NCBI RefSeq assembly: GCF_014654785.1
Contig: NZ_BNBD01000010.1
Span: forward strand, 124,001 to 188,000
Reading direction: 5' to 3'
DNA from: Streptomyces mashuensis
Lineage (GTDB): Bacteria > Actinomycetota > Actinomycetes > Streptomycetales > Streptomycetaceae
Length of the DNA: 64,000 nucleotides
Part shown: positions 16,735 to 25,891 of the stretch, one piece after another
Position numbering within the stretch: the first letter of the stretch is position 1
Layout: every line of letters starts with the position of its first letter
The notes under the pieces: model-generated
Told to the model about the DNA's origin: nothing
The model's database searches: none
Seen by the model: only the letters and a program-made list of their open reading frames with translations
Position numbers and translations under genes: made by a program

Positions 16735-19101
16735 ATGGGAGAGCGGTCGGTCGTGCCCTCCGCTCCCTCCGCCCCGGAACTCGTCATCGAAGCCGAGGGC
16801 GGCTCGCAGGTGATGAGTCCGAGCCGGACCTACCAGGTGGGGCGCGACCCGGACAGCGACATAGTGCTGCGGGACGCACGCGTCTCCTGGCACCACGCCG
16901 TGCTGCGCCCCGTGGGCGACCACTGGACCCTCGAGGACAGCGGCAGCACCAACGGCACCTACGAGGACGGCCGCAGGATCGGCACCCTCGACGTGCACCC
17001 CGGCAGCGTCATCCGCTTCGGCAACCCTGCCGACGGCCCCGCCGCCGTCGTCACCGGAACGGCACCCGAGCCGGCCGCGGCCCCCGCCGGCGCGCCCTCC
17101 GGCGTGTCGCACCCCTCCGCCACCGGCACCTTCCGCCGGCCCACCACCGTCCGCCCGCTGCCCACCCGCACCGTGCGCGTGGGCCGCAGCGAGGACAACG
17201 ACCTCGTCGTCGACGACCTGGTGGTCTCCCGGCACCACGCCGAACTGCGCGCCCTGCCCGAGGGCGACTACGAGATCGCCGACCTCGGCAGCCACAACGG
17301 CACCTACCTCAACGGCCGCCGCATCACCGCCGAGCCGCTGCGGCCCGGCGACATCGTGGGCATCGGCCACAGCGCCTTCTGCCTCGTCGGCGACCAGCTC
17401 CAGGAGTACGTCGACACCGGCGAGGTCTCCCTCGACGCACAGGGCCTGTCCGTCCGCGTCGACAAGGGCCGCAAAACCCTGCTGGAGGACGTCTCCTTCC
17501 CCGTCGGCGCCCGGTCCCTGCTGGCCGTCGTCGGCCCCAGCGGCGCCGGCAAGACCACGCTGCTGGGCGCCCTCACCGGGCTCCGGCCCGCCGACGACGG
17601 CGCCGTCCTGTACGACGGGCGCGACCTGTACCACGACTACGCCGAGCTGCGCGCCCGCATCGGGCTGGTGCCGCAGGACGACATCCTGCACACCCAGCTC
17701 ACCGTGCGCCGCGCCCTGCGCTACGCCGCCGAGCTGCGCTTCCCCGGCGACACCGCCCGCGCCGAACGGCAGGCCCGGGTCGAGGAGGTCATCGGCGAAC
17801 TCGGCCTGGATCAGCGCGCCGGCCAGCCCATCCACAGCCTCTCCGGCGGCCAGCGCAAACGCGTCAGCGTCGCCCTGGAGCTGCTCACCAAGCCGTCGCT
17901 GCTCTTCCTCGACGAGCCCACCTCGGGCCTGGACCCGGGCATGGACCGCTCGGTGATGACGATGCTGCGCACCCTGGCCGACGACGGCCGCACCGTCATT
18001 GTCGTCACGCACAGCGTGCTCAGCCTCGACGTGTGCGACCGACTGCTGGTCCTCGCCCCCGGCGGGCGCACCGCCTACTACGGGCCGCCCGCCGAAGCGC
18101 TGCGCTACTTCGGCTTCTCCGCCTGGCCGGAGGCGTTCGAGGCGTTCGAGAACGACCGGGCGCGCGACTGGGCGGCGGAGTTCCGGGCCTCCCCGCAGCA
18201 CCGGGCGTACGTCTCGGGCGTCGCCGAGCGCGCCGCCGCCCGGCCCGCCGGGCGGCCGCCGCCGGCCCCGGAGAAGCCGGCCACGGCGCAGAGCTGGGGC
18301 GCACAGCTGTGGACGCTGACCCGGCGCTACGTGGCCGCGCTCACCTCCGACCGGACCTTCCTCGCCATCATGATCGCGCTGCCGTTCGTCATGGGCGCGA
18401 TGACCCGGGCACTCGCCCACGGCCGGTTCACCGACTCCTCGGCGATGCCGGCGCTGCTGGTCCTGTGCGTGGGCGGCTTCCTGACGGGCGCGGCCAACGC
18501 CGTACGGGAGCTGGTCAAGGAACGCGTCATCTACCGGAGGGAGCGCGTGGTGGGCCTGTCCCGGTCCGCCTACGTCATGTCGAAGATCCTGGTCCTGGGC
18601 GTGATCACGATCGCGCAGGCGGTGGTGCTGACGCTGGTGGCCCTGGCCGGCGTCGATCTGGGGGCGCCGGGCGGCCAAGGCGTGCTGCTGCCGCCGCTCG
18701 CGGAGATCACCCTGGCGGTGGCGCTGCTCGGGTTCACCGCCATGATGCTCGGCCTGCTCGTGTCGTCGCTGGTACGCAAGGAGGAGGTCACCATGCCGCT
18801 GCTGGTGTTCCTCGCCATCGTCCAGGTCGTCTTCTGCGGCGCCCAGTTGCAGCTGCACGGCGTGACCGGGCTGGAACAGCTGTCCTGGCTGGTCCCCTCG
18901 CGCTGGGCGCTGGCGGCGATGGCCGCCACCGTCGACCTGCACCACATCGTGCCCGGCGACCTGACCGCCGACCCGCTGTTCCGGCACACCACCGGCATCT
19001 GGCTGCTCGACGCCGCGATGATGGTCGTGCTGTCCGTGGTCCTGGGCCTGCTCACGGCCCGCGCCCTGCGCCGCCGCGAGCCGGCGGTGATGCGGAAATG
19101 A
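16735..19101 (+). CDS. ABC transporter with two N-terminal FHA domains (Rv1747-like)
   Basis: 788-residue half-transporter. FHA1 spans about 32-97 (GRDPDSDIVL, WHHA, STNGTY) and FHA2 about 145-215 (VGRSEDNDLVV, SRHHAE, SHNGTY); the linker is rich in Thr. The ABC ATPase follows with Walker A GPSGAGKT (267-274), signature LSGGQRKR and Walker B LFLDEPTSGLDP, then an ABC-2 membrane region of about six segments from residue 530. This order is that of mycobacterial Rv1747, whose linker threonines are phosphorylated by the neighbouring kinase PknF. Here a soluble kinase gene lies two genes downstream. The ATG is preceded by an AT-richer TAGCAT-like element about 10 bases upstream, so a leaderless message is possible. 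Confidence 0.93.
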   Translation: MGERSVVPSAPSAPELVIEAEGGSQVMSPSRTYQVGRDPDSDIVLRDARVSWHHAVLRPVGDHWTLEDSGSTNGTYEDGRRIGTLDVHPGSVIRFGNPADGPAAVVTGTAPEPAAAPAGAPSGVSHPSATGTFRRPTTVRPLPTRTVRVGRSEDNDLVVDDLVVSRHHAELRALPEGDYEIADLGSHNGTYLNGRRITAEPLRPGDIVGIGHSAFCLVGDQLQEYVDTGEVSLDAQGLSVRVDKGRKTLLEDVSFPVGARSLLAVVGPSGAGKTTLLGALTGLRPADDGAVLYDGRDLYHDYAELRARIGLVPQDDILHTQLTVRRALRYAAELRFPGDTARAERQARVEEVIGELGLDQRAGQPIHSLSGGQRKRVSVALELLTKPSLLFLDEPTSGLDPGMDRSVMTMLRTLADDGRTVIVVTHSVLSLDVCDRLLVLAPGGRTAYYGPPAEALRYFGFSAWPEAFEAFENDRARDWAAEFRASPQHRAYVSGVAERAAARPAGRPPPAPEKPATAQSWGAQLWTLTRRYVAALTSDRTFLAIMIALPFVMGAMTRALAHGRFTDSSAMPALLVLCVGGFLTGAANAVRELVKERVIYRRERVVGLSRSAYVMSKILVLGVITIAQAVVLTLVALAGVDLGAPGGQGVLLPPLAEITLAVALLGFTAMMLGLLVSSLVRKEEVTMPLLVFLAIVQVVFCGAQLQLHGVTGLEQLSWLVPSRWALAAMAATVDLHHIVPGDLTADPLFRHTTGIWLLDAAMMVVLSVVLGLLTARALRRREPAVMRK

Positions 19102-19724
19102 ACGCCGTGCAGCCCGGAACGTCCCCTCCCGGCGCCGGCGCGGGCCCCGGCGGCTTCCGGCCCACGCATGTCGTGCCCGGCGGGGGCCTGGCCACCTGGG
19201 ACGCCCCGGACGCCATGCGGCCGAGCGCGCCGCTCGACCCGCTGCTGCCGGTCCGGCTCGAGGAACTGAAGGGCGACCTGGGCCGGGTGCTGTGCTCCAA
19301 CGGCTGGTCGGCCTGGGTCGACGCCCGGCTGCTGGTGGCCCTGCCGCGGGACCCGCCCGGGGCGGGCTCGCCGCCGGTCCGCGCCGCCGACACCCGGCGC
19401 CTGCTGGCGCACGCCGAGGAGGCGCTGCGGCGGTACCGGCAGGCCGTCGAGGACGTGGCGGCGGGCCGGCTGGACGGCGAGACGTTCCGGGCCACCACCC
19501 GGGGCCTGCGGATCGGCGTGGTGGCCGACGGCGAGTCCGTCTGGGCGTACGACGCGGAACGCGACCACTGGTGCTACACCGACGGCACGTCCCTCACGGC
19601 CCTGGCCGCCGGCCGGCCCGCAGCGGAGCCGGACCCCGGTCCCGGCCCCCGCTCCACGCCCCGCGAGGCCACGCGGCTCGACGACCGCGGCGGCCCGCCG
19701 TCCTGGCCGGGTGACCAGCAGTGA
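19098..19724 (+). CDS. Unknown protein between FHA-ABC and Ser/Thr kinase genes
   Basis: 208 residues, no signal peptide or membrane segment. The N-terminal 30 residues are Gly/Pro-rich; the centre (about 45-75) reads LEELKGDLGRVLCSNGWSAWVDARLLVALP, which I give only in part as a recognisable Trp-containing core, followed by a helical stretch (ADTRRLLAHAEEALRRYRQ) and a beta-rich end with VADGESVWAYDAE and DHWCYTDG. The C-terminus is Pro-rich. I recognise no family. It starts in an ATGA overlap with the transporter and ends in a GTGA overlap with the kinase, so all three are translationally coupled. It may be an adaptor or kinase substrate (inference). Confidence 0.7.
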   Translation: MNAVQPGTSPPGAGAGPGGFRPTHVVPGGGLATWDAPDAMRPSAPLDPLLPVRLEELKGDLGRVLCSNGWSAWVDARLLVALPRDPPGAGSPPVRAADTRRLLAHAEEALRRYRQAVEDVAAGRLDGETFRATTRGLRIGVVADGESVWAYDAERDHWCYTDGTSLTALAAGRPAAEPDPGPGPRSTPREATRLDDRGGPPSWPGDQQ

Positions 19725-20770
19725 CGGCGCCCGGCGACCACCCCGCACACCCGGACGACCGGCTGGGCGGCCCCGACGGCATCATCGGCCGTACCATCGC
19801 CGGCTACCGGGTGGAGAAGGAGCTGGGGCGCGGCGGCATGGCCGTGGTCTACCGCGCCACCGACCTGCGCCTGGGGCGCACCGTCGCGCTCAAGCTGATG
19901 GGGGCCGAGCTGGCCCGCAACGAGACCTTCCGCAACCGCTTCACGCACGAGTCCCGGGTGGCCGCCGCCATCGACCACCCCCACATCGTGCCGATCTTCG
20001 ACGCCGGCGAGGCCGAGGGCGTGCTCTACATCGCCATGTGCTACGTACCCGGCGAGGACCTGCGGGCCCTCATCGACCGCAACGGCCGGCTGTCGCCCGC
20101 CACCACCGTGCGCATCGCACGGCAGCTGGCCTCCGCCCTGGACGCCGCGCACGCACGCGACCTGGTGCACCGCGACGTCAAACCCGGCAACGTCCTGGTG
20201 GCCAAGGGCACGGACCCCGACCACCCCGAGCACGTCTACCTCACCGACTTCGGTCTCACGAAGAAGTCCCTGTCGCTGACCGGCTACACCCGCGTCGGCC
20301 AGATCATCGGCACCGCGGACTACATGGCGCCGGAACAGATCTCCGGCCAGCCGGTGGACGGGCGGTGCGACGTCTACAGCCTGGCCTGTGTGGTGCACGA
20401 GATGCTGACGGGGTCGCCACCGTTCCGGCGCGACGACGACAGGGCGGTGCTCTTCGCCCACATGGCCGCCCCGCCGCCGAAGCTGTCGGAACAGGTGCCG
20501 GAGCTGCCCGAGGCCGTCGACGAGGTGTTCTCCCGGGCCCTGGCGAAGAGCCCCGAGGAGCGCTTCGACAGCTGCCTGGAGTTCGTGTCGGCCCTGCGCC
20601 GTGCCGCCACCCCGACCGGCGACACCCCCACCGGTGCGCCCCGGCCGCCTTCCGGTGGCCCGGCCGGCACCGGGACCCCGTACGGCCCGCCCCCGGCGCC
20701 GCCGGCGTGGGCTGCGCCGGCCTTCCCGGAACGGGACCCGACGCGGCGGACCGGCGGCTGGCAGAGCTGA
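19721..20770 (+). CDS. Soluble Ser/Thr protein kinase (Hanks type)
   Basis: 349 residues. The kinase domain is complete: glycine loop LGRGGMAVVY, ATP-binding K58 (VALKLM), catalytic HRD with D152, K154 and N157, DFG at D176 and APE near 203-205. Activation-loop threonines (about T187, T190, T198) are candidate autophosphorylation sites. The 70-residue tail after the domain is Pro/Gly/Thr-rich and has no membrane segment, unlike PknF and PknB. GTG start overlapping the previous stop. By family logic it phosphorylates the FHA-ABC protein or the intermediate protein, whose FHA domains would read phospho-threonine. Confidence 0.93.
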   Translation: MTAPGDHPAHPDDRLGGPDGIIGRTIAGYRVEKELGRGGMAVVYRATDLRLGRTVALKLMGAELARNETFRNRFTHESRVAAAIDHPHIVPIFDAGEAEGVLYIAMCYVPGEDLRALIDRNGRLSPATTVRIARQLASALDAAHARDLVHRDVKPGNVLVAKGTDPDHPEHVYLTDFGLTKKSLSLTGYTRVGQIIGTADYMAPEQISGQPVDGRCDVYSLACVVHEMLTGSPPFRRDDDRAVLFAHMAAPPPKLSEQVPELPEAVDEVFSRALAKSPEERFDSCLEFVSALRRAATPTGDTPTGAPRPPSGGPAGTGTPYGPPPAPPAWAAPAFPERDPTRRTGGWQS

Positions 20771-20784
20771 CGGCGTACGGACGC

Positions 20785-22158
20785 TCACCACCCGCCCGCG
20801 CCCGGCCCCTGCCCGTCCGCGGCCTCCGCCCTGCCGAGTCTGCGGCCCGCGGCCGCCTTGGCGCACAGCCCGCCGGTGAAGCCCGCCACCAGGCCCCACA
20901 GCAGGCCGAGGCCCACCAGCCGGCCCAGGTGGGCCCACAGCCGCACCTCGCCGCCGAAGTCCGTCAGATCGCCCAGGCCTAGCACCGCCAGCCCGTAGCG
21001 CGCCGAGACCTCGGTGGCGAGCCCGACGACGAGCAGCGTCAGGGCCGCCACCACGCCCAGGCGCACCGCCACGCGCCAGGCCGGGGTGCCGGCCGGTGAG
21101 CGGAACGCGGTCAGCAGCCCGGCCGTCAGCAGCGCCAGGCCCGCGACCGCGGCCAGCACCCAGGCCCTGCCGTCCTGCTCCGACAGCGCCGCCAGGTCCA
21201 CCGTCGATGTACCGCGGCCGTTGCCCCGCAGCACCGCCGCCAGGGCGTGCGGCACCGGCAGCCCGATGTCGCCGGGCACCCGGCCCTCCCAGGCACCGCC
21301 CAGCCCCACGCCGAAGGCCATCCACGCCAGGTTGGGCAGGCCCAGCAGCAGGATCGCCGCCGTCCGGGACGGGTCGTCGTGCGTGAACGCCGTCACCAGC
21401 CCGATGACCAGCCCCAGCACCACGTACCCCAGCAGCACCACGACCATGGCGAAGGCCGGCGGCCGGAGCGCGCCCTGGAGCCGCAGCAGCCGCCGGGGGA
21501 GCGGGGTGCCGCGGGAGACGGCGACGGCCACGACCAGAACGCCCAGCAGCCACAGTGCCCCGTGGCCCAGGGCCGACCCGAGGGGCGCGTGGAAGCCGAC
21601 CGTCGGGGTGATGTCCAGGGCGGCGCCCAGCTCGTCGAGGAAGTCCTGCCCCACCCGCACCCGGAAGGAGAACCGGGCGGCGCCCGCGATGAACGCCAGC
21701 GCCACCAGCCACACCACCGCCGTCCGGGCGGCCCGGGCCAGCAGCTCCCCGCCGCCGGCCACGGCGCGGTGACGCAGCGGCAGCAGGAAGACGACGCCCG
21801 TGGCCAGCGCGCCGGCCACGGTGACCGACAGCGGCACGACCTCCAGCGTCGCCGCCGAACCGCCGAGGAACCCCACGTCCCCGGAGAGTTCGAGGGTGCC
21901 GCCCACGGCCGCCACCAGGGTGGCCGCCAGCACCGCGGGGAACGCGCCGGCCGGCAGCGCGCGGGCCCCGGCCGCCCACAGGCCGGCCGCCGCGACGGCG
22001 AACATGGCGACGCAGCCGGCCGCCACGGCGACCAGCGCGTCCGCCCAGGCGCGCAGCTCACCGGCCGCGCCCCGGGCGGGGGGCGCGGGCGCCGGTGCCG
22101 GTCGGGGCGGTGGGGGCCGGTTCACGCGACCACGGTAGACCGGGTGCCGCGCCGTCAC
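20785..22158 (-). CDS. Large hydrophobic membrane protein (streptophobe-like)
   Basis: 457 residues with about ten hydrophobic segments and few charged residues inside them; the first 30 residues are Pro/Ala-rich and cytoplasmic-looking. Overall length, the GTLELSGDVGFLGGSAATLE segment with its small residues, and the low-complexity hydrophobicity match a family I know as streptophobe, found mainly in Streptomyces and of unknown function. An in-frame GTG at 22125 is an alternative start; neither has a clear ribosome site. It converges with the kinase operon, ending 14 bases from it. Confidence 0.7.
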   Translation of the reverse strand: MTARHPVYRGRVNRPPPPRPAPAPAPPARGAAGELRAWADALVAVAAGCVAMFAVAAAGLWAAGARALPAGAFPAVLAATLVAAVGGTLELSGDVGFLGGSAATLEVVPLSVTVAGALATGVVFLLPLRHRAVAGGGELLARAARTAVVWLVALAFIAGAARFSFRVRVGQDFLDELGAALDITPTVGFHAPLGSALGHGALWLLGVLVVAVAVSRGTPLPRRLLRLQGALRPPAFAMVVVLLGYVVLGLVIGLVTAFTHDDPSRTAAILLLGLPNLAWMAFGVGLGGAWEGRVPGDIGLPVPHALAAVLRGNGRGTSTVDLAALSEQDGRAWVLAAVAGLALLTAGLLTAFRSPAGTPAWRVAVRLGVVAALTLLVVGLATEVSARYGLAVLGLGDLTDFGGEVRLWAHLGRLVGLGLLWGLVAGFTGGLCAKAAAGRRLGRAEAADGQGPGAGGW

Positions 22159-22362
22159 CCGTTCGTGAGGGCCGGTGGGGGAACGGTGGCGGAACAGTGA
22201 GGGAACGGCGGGGAGTGAGCGCCACCGGCGCGGGAACCCGCGGAACCAGGCAGAGGGCGTGCGGATGACCCGTACGCCCGCTTGCGAGCCTCGTGGGTGC
22301 GCTGCACAGAATGGGGCGCAGGGGCGGTAACAGGAAATACCCGTCGATCCAGGAGAAGGGCC

Positions 22363-23556
22363 GTGTCGTCCGAGCCGCCGTCAGGTAACCGTCCCACCGG
22401 CCCTCCGTCCGGCCCGCTCTCCGGGCGCGGCCCCGAGCCGCCCCCCGAACCCCGCGGAGGGGACCAGCCCACGGTCACCGGCGACCAGGCCGGCCCGCAG
22501 CCCCCGCGCCCCTCCGGCCCCACCGAGCCGCCCCCGCCGCCGCCTCCACCGCCCCCGCCCGCGCCGCCCACGGGCGACGAGGGGGGTGGGCCGCCCGCCC
22601 GGCGCCCCTGGTGGCGGTCGCGCACCGCCCTCGTCGCCGCCGCGGTCGTCGTGGCCGCGGCCCTCGCCGTCGTCTTCCTCCGCATGGCCGGAGGCGGCTA
22701 CGGCGAGATCTACCTCCAGTCCGCGACCGCGCCCGGCCAGGACCCCTTCACCCCCTCCGCCTCCACCGCCGACACCACGGTCACCCCCGCCGTGCCGGCC
22801 GGCAGCCGCACGGTCACGGGCTCGACCCGCGGCATCTACGGCGGCGTCCTCCACCAGGCGGGCTGCGACCTCGACGGCCTCATGAGTCACCTGACCGGCA
22901 GCCAGGAGAAACGGGACGCCTTCGCCCGGGCCCTGAAGACCCAGCCCGGCGAGCTCGACGGCTTCCTGCGCGGCCTGACCCCCGTTCAGCTGCGCGCCGA
23001 CACCCACGTCACCGACCACGGCTACCGCAACGGCGACATCACCGGCTTCCAGGCCGTCCTCCAGGCCGGCACCGTCGTGCTCGCCGACCGCACCGGCCTG
23101 CCGCGGGTGCGCTGCGCCGGCGGCAACCCGCTGAGCGAGGCCTCGACCGCGGCCAAGGAGAGCCCCAAGAAGAAGGGCGACACCTGGCCGGCGTACCGCG
23201 ACGCCGACGTCGTCGTGGTCACCCAGGCCGACTCCGAGCTGGACGCCTTCGTCCTCTACGACTTCCAGAGCGGCGACTGGTTCGAACGGCCGGTGGGCAC
23301 CCACGGCGAGAAGGACCGCCCCGTGGCCACACCCAGCAACCCGCTGCCCACCACCAAGCCGCCCGCCACCCCCGCTCCCGGCCACAGCGCGCCCAGCGCC
23401 CCCTCCGGCACGACCCCGACGCCCGCGCCGACCACCCCCACCAAGCCGAACCCCAGCCCCAGCCCCACCACGCCGCCCACCACCCCGCCGTCCCCGCCCA
23501 GCCCGGCCTACGCGCCGCAGCAGGCCGGCCGCCATCAGGGCACGGCCGATGCGTGA
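22363..23556 (+). CDS. Membrane-anchored protein with extracellular domain (DUF6777-like)
   Basis: 397 residues. A cytoplasmic Pro-rich region (residues 1-80, including an eleven-Pro run) precedes one membrane segment (ALVAAAVVVAAALAVVFL, about 88-105). The extracellular part begins with GEIYLQSATAPGQDPF, carries TRGIYGGVLHQAGCD and a second Cys in RVRCAGG, and matches what I recall of DUF6777 Streptomyces proteins. The last 80 residues are a Pro/Thr/Ser-rich tail. GTG start eight bases after AGGAG. Its last 8 bases overlap the DUF998 gene. Function unknown; the Pro/Thr tail suggests a cell-wall-spanning segment. Confidence 0.68.
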   Translation: MSSEPPSGNRPTGPPSGPLSGRGPEPPPEPRGGDQPTVTGDQAGPQPPRPSGPTEPPPPPPPPPPPAPPTGDEGGGPPARRPWWRSRTALVAAAVVVAAALAVVFLRMAGGGYGEIYLQSATAPGQDPFTPSASTADTTVTPAVPAGSRTVTGSTRGIYGGVLHQAGCDLDGLMSHLTGSQEKRDAFARALKTQPGELDGFLRGLTPVQLRADTHVTDHGYRNGDITGFQAVLQAGTVVLADRTGLPRVRCAGGNPLSEASTAAKESPKKKGDTWPAYRDADVVVVTQADSELDAFVLYDFQSGDWFERPVGTHGEKDRPVATPSNPLPTTKPPATPAPGHSAPSAPSGTTPTPAPTTPTKPNPSPSPTTPPTTPPSPPSPAYAPQQAGRHQGTADA

Positions 23557-24292
23557 CATCCCCGCCGCGCCCGCCCGCCCGTCGGCCGGCCCCGCCACCG
23601 TCCGTTCCCGGCGGCACGGCCCGACGGCTCCCGGCGCGCCGGGCCGCACCGCGACGCGGTGGGCGGTGGCCCTGCTGACCGCCGCCGCGGTGGTCTACAA
23701 CGACTGGCTGCTCGCCCTCTTCCTGCCCACCGGCCTGGACCCCCGGCACTCCTACGTCAGCGAGCTCTACGCCGCCGACCAGCCCTTCCATGTCCTCTTC
23801 GGCGCCGTGGAGGTGCTGGCCGCGGCCCTGGTGGTGGCCGGCGCGCTGCTCGCCCTGCGCCGGCCCGCCAACCGCTGGGCCAGAGCCGGCTGGTGGTCGC
23901 TCGTCGGGTTCGGCGTGTCCTCCGTGGCCGACGTCGTCGTGCCCATGCGCTGCGCCCCCTCGGTCGAGCACCCCTGCGAGGCCGTCAACCCCTGGCACAC
24001 CACCACCAGCGCCTTCGTCCACCTGGCCCTCTTCGCGTCGATGCTCCTGCTCACCGTGGGCCTCGACGCGGCGGCCCGCCCGCCGGGGCCGGTGCGCCGG
24101 TGGGGGCCGTGGGTGCTGGGCAGCGCGCTGGCCACCGCCCTGGCGACGGTGGGCGCCCTGCTGGGCCACCCCGGCTGGCACGGCGTACCGCAGCGCGCCC
24201 ACCTCACCCTGGTGGGCGTGTGGTTCCTGCTGCTGGCGGTGGGGCTGCGCGGAGGTTTGCCGGGGGCCGGGACGGGTACCCGGCGGCGGTGA
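23549..24292 (+). CDS. DUF998-family membrane protein
   Basis: 247 residues with about six membrane segments after a basic 35-residue N-terminus. Family markers include NDWLLALFLPTGLDPRHSYVSEL at the first loop (partly quoted: the SYVSEL motif is characteristic), a DVVVPMRC segment, and HTTTSAFVHL. DUF998 proteins are widespread in actinomycetes with no assigned function. The ATG overlaps the previous gene by 8 bases and the stop overlaps the following ATG by one base, so it is part of a four-gene coupled run to 25891. Confidence 0.85.
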   Translation: MRDIPAAPARPSAGPATVRSRRHGPTAPGAPGRTATRWAVALLTAAAVVYNDWLLALFLPTGLDPRHSYVSELYAADQPFHVLFGAVEVLAAALVVAGALLALRRPANRWARAGWWSLVGFGVSSVADVVVPMRCAPSVEHPCEAVNPWHTTTSAFVHLALFASMLLLTVGLDAAARPPGPVRRWGPWVLGSALATALATVGALLGHPGWHGVPQRAHLTLVGVWFLLLAVGLRGGLPGAGTGTRRR

Positions 24293-25326
24293 TGAACAGG
24301 AACGAACCCTCCGTGGTGGTCGTCACCGGAGCCAGCGGCGGCGTCGGACGCGCCACCGCCCGCGCCTTCGCGGCGCGCGGCGCGTGCGTGGCGCTGCTCG
24401 CCCGCGGCGAGGCCGGGCTGGAGGCGGCCGCGGAGGAGGTCGAGAGCCGCGGCGGCCGGGCGCTGCCGCTGTCCGTGGACATGGCCGACCCGCACGCCGT
24501 CACCGCGGCCGCCGACCGGATCGAGGAGATCCTCGGCCCCGTCGACGTCTGGATCAACAACGCCTTCAGCGGCGTCTTCGCGCCCTTCGTCGAGATCGAG
24601 CCCGAGGAGTTCCGGCGCGTCACCGAGGTCACCTATCTGGGCTACGCCTACGGCACCCGGGCCGCCCTGACCCGCATGCTGCCGCGCGACCACGGCACGA
24701 TCGTGCAGGTCGGCTCGGCGCTGGCGTACCGCGGCATCCCCCTCCAGTCGGCCTACTGCGGCGCCAAGCACGCCATCCAGGGCATGAACGAGTCGCTGCG
24801 CTGCGAGCTGCTGCACCTGCGCAGCAAGGTGCGCACCACGATGGTGCAGCTGCCCGCCGTCAACACCCCCCAGTTCGACTGGGTCCTCAACCGGCTGCCG
24901 CGCCGCCCCCGGCCGGTGGCCCCCGTGTACGAGCCCGAGGTCGCGGCGCGGGCCATCGTGCACGCCGCCGCCCACCCGCGCCGCCGCGAGTACTGGGTCG
25001 GCGGCAGCACGGTCGCCACGCTCCTGGCCAATGCCGTCGTGCCGGGCCTGCTCGACCGCTACCTGGCCCGCACCGGCTTCGACGCGCAGCAGCGCCCCGA
25101 GCGCGAGCGGGACCTCCCGCCGGTCAACCTGTGGCACGCCGTCGACGGCGACGGCGGCCGCGACTTCGGCGCGCACGGCGAGTTCGGCTACCAGGCCCAC
25201 GCCCACGGCACCCAGCCGTGGCTGTCCCGGCACCGCGCGGGCGTGGCCGCCGGGGCGGCCGTGGCCGCCGCGGCCGCCGTGATCCGCGGCCGCATGGACC
25301 ATCACGGGAGACCGCATGGCCGCTGA
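24292..25326 (+). CDS. SDR-family oxidoreductase with C-terminal extension
   Basis: 344 residues. The classical SDR motifs are TGASGGVG (about 12-19), NNAFSG in the NNAG position, a catalytic Ser in QVGSALAYRG and YCGAKHA (YxxxK). After the ~250-residue catalytic domain comes a C-terminal extension with a HGEFGYQAHAHG region and a hydrophobic Ala-rich segment (VAAGAAVAAAAAVI) that might be membrane-associated. Similar Streptomyces proteins are annotated only as SDR. TGATG coupling with DUF998 upstream and an 11-base overlap with the next gene indicate an operon. Substrate unknown. Confidence 0.88.
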   Translation: MNRNEPSVVVVTGASGGVGRATARAFAARGACVALLARGEAGLEAAAEEVESRGGRALPLSVDMADPHAVTAAADRIEEILGPVDVWINNAFSGVFAPFVEIEPEEFRRVTEVTYLGYAYGTRAALTRMLPRDHGTIVQVGSALAYRGIPLQSAYCGAKHAIQGMNESLRCELLHLRSKVRTTMVQLPAVNTPQFDWVLNRLPRRPRPVAPVYEPEVAARAIVHAAAHPRRREYWVGGSTVATLLANAVVPGLLDRYLARTGFDAQQRPERERDLPPVNLWHAVDGDGGRDFGAHGEFGYQAHAHGTQPWLSRHRAGVAAGAAVAAAAAVIRGRMDHHGRPHGR

Positions 25327-25891
25327 CGGCAACGTCCTCGAACGCCACGCGGAGGCACTGGACCTGTTCGGCGAGCGCGTGCACGCCGTCGGCGCCCGGC
25401 AGTGGCAGCAGCCCACGCCGTGCACCGACTGGAACGTGCGGGAGCTGGTCAACCACCTCGTCGTCGAGCAGATGTGGGTGCCGCCGCTGCTGGAGGGACG
25501 GTCGATCGACGAGGTGGGCGACGCCTTCGACGGCGACCGGCTCGGCAGCCGGCCCAAGGCGGCCTGGGACAAGGCCGCCGCGGCCGCCCGCGACGCGTTC
25601 GCCGCGCCCGGCGCGCTGGACCGCACGGTGGAGCTCTCGTACGGCCCCACGCCCGCCCGCGCCTACTGCTCGCAGATGATCGCCGACCTGGTGGTCCACT
25701 CCTGGGACCTCGCCCGCGCCATCGGCGCCGACGACCGCCCGCCGCAGTCCCTCATCGCCTTCACGGCCCGCGAGATGGAGCCGTACGCCGCCGACCTGTC
25801 CGGCACGGGCCTGTTCGCCGAGCCCCGGAAGCCGCCCCCCGGCGCGGACGCCTGGGAGCGGCTCCTGGCGCGGCTGGGCCGTCAGCCCTGA
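25316..25891 (+). CDS. TIGR03086-family (DinB-fold) metal-binding protein
   Basis: 191 residues. The four-helix DinB/maleylpyruvate-isomerase-like fold is suggested by TPCTDWNVRELVNHLV near residue 35, giving a His ligand, and by VHSWDLARAIGAD near 130, giving a second His; a third ligand is expected nearby. Members of this actinomycete family are thought to be mycothiol-linked or metal-dependent enzymes, without settled function. It overlaps the SDR gene by 11 bases and ends within the convergent acyltransferase gene. Confidence 0.85.
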   Translation: MAADGNVLERHAEALDLFGERVHAVGARQWQQPTPCTDWNVRELVNHLVVEQMWVPPLLEGRSIDEVGDAFDGDRLGSRPKAAWDKAAAAARDAFAAPGALDRTVELSYGPTPARAYCSQMIADLVVHSWDLARAIGADDRPPQSLIAFTAREMEPYAADLSGTGLFAEPRKPPPGADAWERLLARLGRQP

